From CAZYJD01 sp964647785 (lineage in GTDB: Bacteria > Bacteroidota > Bacteroidia > NS11-12g > UBA9320): a DNA stretch of 6,067 nucleotides. A program made the translations under genes and the position numbers. The notes below the pieces were generated by a model. The model ran no database searches. It saw only the letters and a list, made by a program, of their open reading frames with translations, and had not been told where the DNA came from. How positions within the stretch are numbered: the stretch's first letter is position 1; the number at the start of each line of letters is the position of its first letter. Shown here in pieces: positions 1-5,401 of this stretch. The stretch covers positions 1-6,067 of the forward strand of contig CAZYJD010000106.1 of the NCBI GenBank assembly GCA_964647785.1, written 5' to 3'.

Positions 1-512
1 ACCTCGATATGATTTCTGATATGAAAATGGCTGAGGGTATCATTCCTTAAGCTTTTAGAAACTGCAGTAACACCATTGGAGTGGTTGATGGACCATGACA
101 CCACCGGCTCATAGGTAGAGTCTTTTCCAACCAGGGTGATATCGGTGCCATGCAAGGTAGTTATGATGGGGATTTGAATGCCTTTGTCCTGTAAAATTTG
201 TTGTGCCATGAGAGCAGCAGCAGCGTGTGGAATGGCATAATGCACATGTAGCAGGTCCAGTTCTTCAAATTCCACGATGTCAACTATTTTACTTGCGAGC
301 GCTGTTTCATAAGGAGGATAGCGAAACAGGGGATATTTACTCACGGAGACCTCATGATAGAATAAATTCTGAAAGAAGAAGTCAATTCTTGCCGGTTGAT
401 CATAGCTGATGAAATGAATCTGATGACCTGCCTGTGCGAGGTATTTGCCTAACTCGGTGGCTACAACCCCACTTCCGCCATAGGTTGGGTAACATACGAT
501 TCCTATTTTCAT
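1..512 (-). CDS. bshA: N-acetyl-alpha-D-glucosaminyl L-malate synthase BshA, 5' part
   Basis: Partial gene: the first 170 codons are present and the rest lies beyond the left edge. BshA is a retaining GT-B glycosyltransferase (family GT4) that joins GlcNAc from UDP-GlcNAc to L-malate, the first step of bacillithiol synthesis in the cytoplasm. The translation starts MKIGIVCYPTYGGSGVVATE, with the glycine-rich first loop at residues 12-15. It continues with HFISYDQPAR (33-42), the YPLFRYPPYE segment (60-69), LLHVHYAIPHA (87-97) and TTLHGTDITLVGKD (118-131), all of which I recognise as typical of BshA rather than of a generic GT4 enzyme. Family members are about 380 residues, so nearly half is seen, essentially the N-terminal Rossmann domain; the UDP-sugar-binding C-terminal domain is missing. 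The ATG at 512-510 lies one base after the purF-like stop (TGA-G-ATG), which suggests translational coupling. The identification is by recalled family motifs, not by a search. Confidence 0.93.
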   Translation of the reverse strand, partial: MKIGIVCYPTYGGSGVVATELGKYLAQAGHQIHFISYDQPARIDFFFQNLFYHEVSVSKYPLFRYPPYETALASKIVDIVEFEELDLLHVHYAIPHAAAALMAQQILQDKGIQIPIITTLHGTDITLVGKDSTYEPVVSWSINHSNGVTAVSKSLRNDTLSHFHIRNHIE

Positions 513-513
513 C

Positions 514-2406
514 TCAATAGGCCCTTGATTTATTGCCTTGCATATAATAGACAAACGATCGATTGACCACTTTTGTTCCGCCGGGCGTTGGATAATTTCC
601 GGTAAAATACCAATCTCCGGTATGTCCTGGGCAGGACTTATGCAGGTTTTCGACTGTTTGGAAGATGATTTTTACCTCAGCCTTTAAATTTACGGGTGTA
701 AGTAGTTCTGATATCACCGCCGTAAGTTCTTCATCACTGAAGAGATTGTACAATCTCTGCACCCCATTTTCCATTTGTTCGGCGGGAAGCTGCAGTTGTT
801 CAAGGCAGAACTCGTAGGTCTCCTGTAATTTATGCTCAAGACCGTTGCGCTTTAGTAATTCCAGCAATGCCTGAAATGCCACAAATTCATGCATTCGACT
901 CATATCAATACCATAACAATCGGGGTATTTAATAATGGGTGCTGATGATGCCACCACAATTTTAGCGGGTTGAAGACGGTCGAGGATTTTAAGGATACTT
1001 TGTTTGAGTGTGGTTCCGCGAACTATTGAGTCATCGATCACAACCAGGGTATCTATGCCGGGTTGAACAATGCCATACGTGACATCATAAACGTGTCCGA
1101 CCAAGTCTTCACGGTCTTTATCCTGTGTGATGAAGGTGCGCATTTTAACGTCTTTAATAAGAATTTTCTCCCTTCTGGCCTGTATGCCAATGATCTCATC
1201 TACTTTAACAGGATTGGGATTGGCCCCCAATTTGATAATTTCTTCCCTCTTGTACCTTTCGAGATAGCGATGGATGCCATCAATCATTCCGTAGAAGCTT
1301 GTTGCTGCAGTATTTGGGATGTATGAAAAAACCGTGTTTCTAACATCGAAGTCGATCTTTCGCAAGACTTCACCGGAGAGATGCCTGCCGAGATTTTTCC
1401 GTTCTCGGTAGATGTCCGTATCGTTTCCGCGAGAAAAATAGATGCGTTCAAAACTACAAGAGCGCTTCTCTTCGGGTTCAAGAATTCTACTGATTCGGGT
1501 CACCCCTTCTCGATTCACAATTACTGCACAACCGGGCTCAAGTTCATATATAGCTTCCGGGTCAACATTGAAGGCAGTTTGAATGGCAGGCCTTTCAGAA
1601 GTAACCACAAAAACCTCCTCATCTTCGTAGTAATAAGAAGGTCTGATACCTGCGGGATCCCTTATTACGAATGCGTTTCCATCACCAACCAGTCCTACCA
1701 TGTTATAGCCACCATCTACTTTTCTGAAGGCATTTTTTAACACCTGTTCAAGATCCATCTCAGCTTTAATCAAGCCTGAAATTTCGAACTTGCTGTATCC
1801 CAATTGCCGGTATTTATGGTAAATGCGTTCGTTCTCTTCATCGAGAAAGTGGCCAATTTTCTCTAGCATGGTAACATTGTCGGATTTTTCTTTGGGATGC
1901 TGCCCCAATTCAACCAATTGCTGAAACAGATCATCCACATTGGTCATGTTGTAATTACCTGCCAGCACCAAATTTCTGCTCATCCAATTGTTTTGGCGCA
2001 AGAAAGGGTGCAGGTTTTCTACAGAGTTACCACTGTGAGTAGCGTAGCGATTGTGCCCGATGATCAATTCACCTGCGTAGGGAAATTCTTTCTTCAGCCA
2101 ATGGGTGTCTTTTACCTTTTCAGAATCGAGCCCTCGGTATTTTTCAAGGATTTCTTCGAATATATCCGCTACCGCATTTTTAGAGTTGTTTCTTTTTCTG
2201 GCAATGTATCGATCTCCTGCATCCGGGTCTAATTTTATGACGCCGATGCCGGCCCCATCCTGACCGCGTTGCAGCTGCTTGGCCATGATAAGCTGCATTT
2301 TATTGATCCCATAAAGGGCCGAACCGTATTTTTCACTATACCACGCAAGTGGTTTTTTAAGGCGAATGAATGCTATGCCGCATTCGTGTTTGATCTCGTC
2401 GCTCAT
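514..2406 (-). CDS. purF: Long Bacteroidota-type amidophosphoribosyltransferase (PurF family)
   Basis: A 630-residue protein with a class II (Ntn) glutamine amidotransferase domain followed by a phosphoribosyltransferase domain. PurF makes 5-phosphoribosylamine from PRPP and glutamine, the first committed step of purine synthesis. The nucleophile is probably Cys9 in HECGIAF, so eight residues would be removed to expose it. Other visible motifs are GHNRYATHSG (117-126), NLHPF (131-135), AGNYN (149-153, where most relatives have HNG), RDPAGIRP (249-256), FERIYFSRG (319-327) and the PRPP loop VVIDDSIVRGTT (455-466). The C-terminal FTGNYPT (601-607) matches the end of Bacillus-type PurF, but the cysteine pair that precedes it there and binds an Fe-S cluster is reduced to Cys591. 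The protein is over 100 residues longer than usual PurF (about 470-510), with extra sequence around 66-112 and 170-225. I recall long forms like this as a Bacteroidota group; whether it is the main purine enzyme or a paralogue cannot be told here. The ATG at 2406 has no clear Shine-Dalgarno sequence. bshA follows after one base. Confidence 0.9.
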   Translation of the reverse strand: MSDEIKHECGIAFIRLKKPLAWYSEKYGSALYGINKMQLIMAKQLQRGQDGAGIGVIKLDPDAGDRYIARKRNNSKNAVADIFEEILEKYRGLDSEKVKDTHWLKKEFPYAGELIIGHNRYATHSGNSVENLHPFLRQNNWMSRNLVLAGNYNMTNVDDLFQQLVELGQHPKEKSDNVTMLEKIGHFLDEENERIYHKYRQLGYSKFEISGLIKAEMDLEQVLKNAFRKVDGGYNMVGLVGDGNAFVIRDPAGIRPSYYYEDEEVFVVTSERPAIQTAFNVDPEAIYELEPGCAVIVNREGVTRISRILEPEEKRSCSFERIYFSRGNDTDIYRERKNLGRHLSGEVLRKIDFDVRNTVFSYIPNTAATSFYGMIDGIHRYLERYKREEIIKLGANPNPVKVDEIIGIQARREKILIKDVKMRTFITQDKDREDLVGHVYDVTYGIVQPGIDTLVVIDDSIVRGTTLKQSILKILDRLQPAKIVVASSAPIIKYPDCYGIDMSRMHEFVAFQALLELLKRNGLEHKLQETYEFCLEQLQLPAEQMENGVQRLYNLFSDEELTAVISELLTPVNLKAEVKIIFQTVENLHKSCPGHTGDWYFTGNYPTPGGTKVVNRSFVYYMQGNKSRAY

Positions 2407-2506
2407 ACCAACTTTTGAGCACTCGAAATTAGCGGAAATAAATGGTTATGCATACGGGTCTTTTATCGTATGTGAAATGCTTGTTGCATTGTAAGTTTGT
2501 TGAGCC
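2407..2506. promoter_or_regulatory. Divergent intergenic region between purF-like gene and aroQ
   Basis: These 100 bases separate two divergent start codons and must carry the start signals of both unless transcription enters from elsewhere. Toward aroQ there is an exact TAnnTTTG element (listed separately). Toward the purF-like gene, the minus strand reads TAATTTCG at 2431-2424, one mismatch from TAnnTTTG and 17 bases before the ATG; no TTG is seen at the expected -33 distance. I see no strong operator palindrome and no recognisable riboswitch. Confidence 0.45.
2492..2499 (+). promoter_or_regulatory. Bacteroidota -7 promoter element (TAAGTTTG) before aroQ
   Basis: TAAGTTTG is an exact match to the TAnnTTTG element used by the Bacteroidota primary sigma factor. 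It ends seven bases before the aroQ ATG. No clear TTG lies 17-23 bases upstream; the closest is a TTTT run at 2461-2464. If it is functional, the transcript would start only about four bases before the ATG, giving an almost leaderless mRNA. A chance match remains possible. Confidence 0.4.
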
Positions 2507-2929
2507 ATGAAGAAAATTTGCATCATCAATGGGCCCAATCTGAATTTATTGGGTTTGAGGGAACCTGAATTATATGGAACAGTTTCATTTGACAAGTATT
2601 TAGAGTCATTGAAGATCATGTTTGGTAAAAAGTGTGAATTGACTTATTACCAAAGTAATGTTGAAGGGGAATTGATTAACCACTTGCATGAAACGGGTTT
2701 TGAATATGATGGCATTGTGATCAATGCCGGAGGTTATTCGCACACCAGTATTGCCATTGCAGATGCCATAAGGGCCATTTCTGCACGTGTAATATGCGTG
2801 CACATTTCCAATACGTTCCTTCGTGGTGGCGAGCGCAGCACTGATTTGGTTGCTGCAGCCTGTGATGGCATTCTCATTGGCTTTGGCCTGGATGGCTATA
2901 GACTGGCTTTGGATTACCTGCTTGACTGA
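2507..2929 (+). CDS. aroQ: Type II 3-dehydroquinate dehydratase AroQ
   Basis: A 140-residue cytoplasmic enzyme, close to the usual 140-150. It removes water from 3-dehydroquinate to give 3-dehydroshikimate, the third step of the shikimate pathway, and type II enzymes act as dodecamers. Visible family motifs are INGPNLNLLG (7-16, with Asn11), REPELYG (18-24, with the catalytic Arg18 and Tyr23), QSNVEGELI (49-57), INAGGYSHTSIAI (72-84) and VHISN (98-102, with the catalytic His99). The start is firm because the first strand begins at residue 3 as in relatives. After HISN most relatives have a segment like REEFRHHS; here it reads RGGERSTD (106-113), which keeps the two arginines (106, 110) but not the acidic or histidine residues. 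The end, GFGLDGYRLALDYL, is again typical. The last 16 bases overlap the 3' end of the opposing dehydrogenase gene. No Shine-Dalgarno sequence is visible; a -7 promoter element lies just upstream. Confidence 0.95.
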   Translation: MKKICIINGPNLNLLGLREPELYGTVSFDKYLESLKIMFGKKCELTYYQSNVEGELINHLHETGFEYDGIVINAGGYSHTSIAIADAIRAISARVICVHISNTFLRGGERSTDLVAAACDGILIGFGLDGYRLALDYLLD

Positions 2930-3945
2930 TTCTCTTGAAGCAATAGCTGCGCAGTTGCAGCGATTACATCTCTCATGGGTTGAAGATTTAACCCGCTCAA
3001 ATTCAAGTATTTGCTCGAGTTGTACCCATGCCGGGCAATGCTGCTACGGGTGTAATCTGCACTGAGCGGAAAAGGAATCCCCAGCTTTTTAATGATGTCG
3101 CCTGCTTTGCCTAAAAAAATTGCCACAGCATTCGGAACTTGAATGTAAGGGCTTCTTGTTTTCATGCTCTTGGCCATCAATTTAAAAACCGTTTGAAATT
3201 CGAGATTTTCCGACACCAAAAGGTAACGTTCACCCTTTGCTCCCTGTCTGGCAAGTAATTCAGCTGCCAGGCTCACATCGCGAACTCCAATGAAACCATT
3301 TTTTCCATTTGAATAAAAGGGCAGCTTGTGGTAGATGAGCTTAAAAAGTACGGCGGTTCCTTCGTTCCAATTGCCATAACCTAAAATAACTCCGGGGTTA
3401 ATGATGACGGCATGCAGCCCCTCGGCAATTCCTCTATGCACTTCGAGTTCTGCCAGATATTTGGTTTTACCATAGGCGCTCATTCGGCTATCTCGTTCTA
3501 AGGGGGTGTTTTCCGTGATCAGCTCATCTTCATTCAACGTTTTACCAGTGGCAGATGTTGAGCTGTAATGCAGAAGGCTTTTAACCTTTTTTTGCAGACA
3601 ATAGTTCACCAGCTCTCGTGTACCCAAAACATTGGTTTCGTACATTGATTGAAATTTGGAGCCATCGAATGAAACGAGTCCGGCGGTATGAAAAACAGTG
3701 GTATCTGAATCCAGTACATGCGCATAAGAGCTGCCATCATTCAACTGCCCTTTTACCCATTTTATTTGCTGCAACATTTGCTGAACGGGTGTTCCATAAG
3801 ATTTCAGAATGTTTCTATTCTGGTCAATGCGCTCTTCGCTGCGATATAAGGCGTAGACTTCATATCCTTTATCAAGCAGCGTTGCGCAAAGATGCGAACC
3901 TGCAAAGCCCGTTGCTCCTGTAACAAATGCTTTCAATGGCTTCAA
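2914..3945 (-). CDS. NAD(P)-dependent epimerase/dehydratase family protein (extended SDR)
   Basis: A Rossmann-fold protein of about 343 residues if started at the TTG at 3945-3943. Near the N-terminus it has TGATGFAG, the TGxxGxxG dinucleotide-binding motif of extended SDRs, then FHTAGLVSFDG (compare FHxAA), HYSSTSATG with the active-site serine, and YGKTK, the catalytic YxxxK. Later INPGVILGYGNW, FIGVRDV and YLLVSENLEF resemble a group of Bacteroidota NAD-dependent epimerase/dehydratase proteins related to dihydroflavonol reductases. The substrate cannot be named. The open frame begins after a TAA at 3999-3997 and contains no ATG before the nucleotide-binding motif. Possible starts are TTG at 3990, 3945 or 3936; I chose 3945 because it places the first strand three or four residues in, as in relatives. 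The stop (2916-2914) lies inside aroQ on the other strand, so the two genes converge and overlap by 16 bases. Confidence 0.85.
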   Translation of the reverse strand: MKPLKAFVTGATGFAGSHLCATLLDKGYEVYALYRSEERIDQNRNILKSYGTPVQQMLQQIKWVKGQLNDGSSYAHVLDSDTTVFHTAGLVSFDGSKFQSMYETNVLGTRELVNYCLQKKVKSLLHYSSTSATGKTLNEDELITENTPLERDSRMSAYGKTKYLAELEVHRGIAEGLHAVIINPGVILGYGNWNEGTAVLFKLIYHKLPFYSNGKNGFIGVRDVSLAAELLARQGAKGERYLLVSENLEFQTVFKLMAKSMKTRSPYIQVPNAVAIFLGKAGDIIKKLGIPFPLSADYTRSSIARHGYNSSKYLNLSGLNLQPMRDVIAATAQLLLQENQSSR

Positions 3946-4157
3946 TATTACTTTAGATTTTCTTCTTTGAATGAAATTTCTGCAAAGCAAGCTGTATTAA
4001 CCATCAACCATTTTAACCCGTGCAGGTTTGAAACACATGAATGCTTCTATCTGTGAAAGCTGCGGGAGGAGTCCACTGATCCCCATTGCAGTCCATAATT
4101 GGCAACACTTTAGCCGGTTGTTTGTAATTGAAATAACAGACCGGCAAGGCAGCTTGT
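3946..4157. other. Divergent gap between dehydrogenase and arginase-like gene
   Basis: About 210 bases between two divergent genes. It includes the uncertain 5' end of the dehydrogenase (frame open to 3996), a possible 55-codon plus-strand ORF (listed separately), and near-matches to the -7 element: minus-strand TTGCTTTG at 3990-3983 and plus-strand CAGGTTTG at 4023-4030, each one base off TAnnTTTG. A minus-strand open frame of 66 codons (4197-3997) looks like noise. I see no tRNA, riboswitch or strong hairpin. Confidence 0.4.
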
Positions 4158-4204
4158 ATGTTTGTAAAGATGAAATTCTGGGGAGACTTTTCAGCACTGT
4201 ATGA
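4037..4204 (+). CDS. Possible small Cys-rich protein (55 aa), uncertain
   Basis: An open frame of 55 codons from ATG at 4037 to TGA at 4202-4204. It starts MNASICESCGRS, with a CxxC at residues 6-9, and later has LYVCKDEILG with a third cysteine near residue 43. The spacing hints at a small zinc-binding fold, but only three cysteines are present plus histidines near residues 20 and 24. The middle reads like a folded protein (FSRLFVIEITDRQGS). It overlaps the first 35-47 bases of the arginase-like gene in another frame. There is no Shine-Dalgarno sequence; CAGGTTTG ends six bases before the ATG. An open frame this long arises by chance fairly often, and its use of AGG and CGG codons is unremarkable evidence either way. 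I do not recognise a family. The alternative is that this is only leader DNA. Confidence 0.28.
   Translation: MNASICESCGRSPLIPIAVHNWQHFSRLFVIEITDRQGSLYVCKDEILGRLFSTV
4157..4164 (+). promoter_or_regulatory. -7-like element (TATGTTTG) at start of arginase-like gene
   Basis: TATGTTTG matches TAnnTTTG exactly and contains the first candidate ATG (4158) of the arginase-like gene; it ends five bases before the second candidate ATG (4170). TTG at 4128-4130 is 26 bases upstream, a little far for a -33 element. If it is a real promoter, translation would begin at 4170 from a nearly leaderless transcript. It could equally be chance, since AAGG at 4146-4149 gives the 4158 ATG a plausible ribosome binding site. 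Confidence 0.3.
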
Positions 4205-5240
4205 TCAGGGTAAAAATAAGCTAGGGGGCTACATACATACAGCCATTTCAGAGATGGAGCCTACCGATGGCGATCTTTTATTGTTGAGTTACGGAGAAGA
4301 AGACCATGTGCAGGTGCGAAAGGAACTTGGTGCACTGGCACCTTTAAGCAAAGATTGCGGAAGGAAGATTTTTGATCTTGGGCATTTGGCGCAAGGTGAT
4401 GAAGGCAATGCGATTCTCGTTGAACTATCTGCCAGAGCAACAGAAAAAGGCCAGCTTTTGGTCGTTTTAAGCAACCATGGTGAGGTGAATTATGCAATGT
4501 ACAGAGCTCTGGAGAAGTACCGCAGAAATGCCACCGTAAGTAGGGTGTCTGCCAACAGTGAGTTGGGAAACAAAGGTTGGGTTTCTTCTGTGATTGAGCA
4601 CCGCCCGAATTATTTATTTGACTTCAGCTTTTTAGCTGTTCAGCAGTATTTGGAGCATCCTGAGACATTGCCAATAGCCGATGAAATGGGTTTTGATGTG
4701 TTGCGCTTGGGTATGCTTAGGCAAGATCTTAAGGAATGCGAGCCTTATTTCCGCCTTGCAGATCTGGTTTCTTTTGATTTGTTTTCGGTAAGGGCCTCAG
4801 ATTATTTACCATCGGTTAATTTCCGACCGAATGGTTTATTTGGAGAGGAGTTATGTGGTCTGGCTCGTTACGCCGGATATGCCGATGCCCTCAGGCTCAT
4901 CCATTTTGGGCCTTATTTTAAGGAAGAAGATACCTACGGAAACGGAGCTCGTTTGTTCTCGCAGGCTCTGTGGTATCTGCTTGACGGATGGTCGGCAAGA
5001 ACCAAGGATCACCCCAATCTTCACCATGACTTCACCACTTACAAATGTGAGTTGACAGAGGAAAAGAACTGCATTACGTTCTACAAGAGTAAACTCAGTG
5101 AAAGGTGGTGGATGGAAGTTCCATTGAGGAAAGGTCGTGTGGAGACAATTCCATGCACCTACGGAGATTATCAGCAGGCGGCAAAAGGTGAGATGCCTGA
5201 GCGGTTTTTCCGCGCCTTGAGAAAAACATTTTCGCGGTAA
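4158..5240 (+). CDS. Arginase/formimidoylglutamase-superfamily protein with degenerate metal site
   Basis: A 360-residue protein of the ureohydrolase (arginase/agmatinase/formimidoylglutamase) fold, of a type I recall as common in Bacteroidota. The recognisable parts are SFDLFSVRASD (205-215), PNGLFGEELCGLARYAG (224-240), LFSQALWYLLDGW (266-278) and the C-terminal ITFYKSKLSERWWMEVP (306-322) with IPCTYGDYQQA (331-341). Active ureohydrolases bind two Mn ions through GGDHS, DAHxD and SxDxDxxDP. Here these positions read SNHGE (105-109), VSANSEL (130-136) and SFDLFS (205-210), so only His107, Asp207 and perhaps Glu230 remain. A classical two-metal guanidino hydrolase activity is therefore doubtful, and the usual label 'formimidoylglutamase' should be treated with care. 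It is probably cytoplasmic: no signal peptide or membrane segment is seen. Start: ATG 4158 has AAGG eight bases upstream; ATG 4170 (MKFWGDF) is the alternative. The small lipoprotein gene follows 33 bases after the stop. Confidence 0.8.
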   Translation: MFVKMKFWGDFSALYDQGKNKLGGYIHTAISEMEPTDGDLLLLSYGEEDHVQVRKELGALAPLSKDCGRKIFDLGHLAQGDEGNAILVELSARATEKGQLLVVLSNHGEVNYAMYRALEKYRRNATVSRVSANSELGNKGWVSSVIEHRPNYLFDFSFLAVQQYLEHPETLPIADEMGFDVLRLGMLRQDLKECEPYFRLADLVSFDLFSVRASDYLPSVNFRPNGLFGEELCGLARYAGYADALRLIHFGPYFKEEDTYGNGARLFSQALWYLLDGWSARTKDHPNLHHDFTTYKCELTEEKNCITFYKSKLSERWWMEVPLRKGRVETIPCTYGDYQQAAKGEMPERFFRALRKTFSR

Positions 5241-5263
5241 TAATTAATGGCCCATCATCGTTC

Positions 5264-5269
5264 GAAGGA
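5264..5269 (+). promoter_or_regulatory. Ribosome binding site (GAAGGA) of small lipoprotein gene
   Basis: GAAGGA lies four bases before ATG 5274 and one base before ATG 5271. It is one of the best Shine-Dalgarno-like sequences at a gene start in the window and favours 5274 over the in-frame upstream ATG at 5247. Confidence 0.5.
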
Positions 5270-5273
5270 TATG

Positions 5274-5393
5274 ATGAAAAAATCGATATCACTTGCTGTA
5301 ATGCTTGTATTGCTGATGGCAATATTGGCTTCATGTAGCCCCAAAACCTGCAGCACCAAAGGGAAAACCAAAGTTCCTATGGGCTTTATGTAA
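5274..5393 (+). CDS. Very small predicted lipoprotein (39 aa)
   Basis: The translation has a complete lipoprotein signal peptide: MKKSIS, then a hydrophobic core (residues 7-18), then the lipobox L-A-S-C with the lipidated cysteine at residue 21. The mature peptide would be only 19 residues, CSPKTCSTKGKTKVPMGFM: two cysteines, a lysine-rich middle and a hydrophobic, methionine-rich end. It should be exported by Sec, lipidated and held in the inner or outer membrane. In-frame ATGs at 5247 and 5271 would add nine or one residues; GAAGGA favours 5274. It sits 33 bases after the arginase-like gene on the same strand, so they may be cotranscribed. It ends eight bases before the convergent alkaline phosphatase stop. 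I know of no function; short lipoproteins with a CSPKTC-like start are familiar to me from Bacteroidota, but I cannot name the family. Confidence 0.72.
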   Translation: MKKSISLAVMLVLLMAILASCSPKTCSTKGKTKVPMGFM

Positions 5394-5401
5394 TCGCTTG
5401 A

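Noticed and set aside
227..409. A 60-codon plus-strand open frame opposite bshA.
   Set aside because: The bshA frame is clearly conserved here; the opposite frame shows nothing protein-like.
1063..2232. Several plus-strand open frames of 87-119 codons opposite the purF-like gene.
   Set aside because: They lie wholly within a clear conserved gene, have no recognisable motifs, and are explained as antisense shadows.
2943..2962. Inverted repeat GCTGC...GCAGC near the aroQ/dehydrogenase junction as a terminator.
   Set aside because: It is within the dehydrogenase coding sequence, is short, and lacks a U-tract on either strand.
3997..4197. A 66-codon minus-strand open frame in the divergent gap.
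   Set aside because: It has no recognisable domain, partly overlaps the arginase-like gene, and looks less protein-like than the plus-strand ORF at 4037.
5201..5237. Alternating short inverted repeats (GCGG/CCGC and CCGCG/CGCGG) at the arginase-like 3' end, resembling an attenuator or terminator.
   Set aside because: The stems are only 4-5 bases, lie inside the coding sequence and have no U-tract after them.
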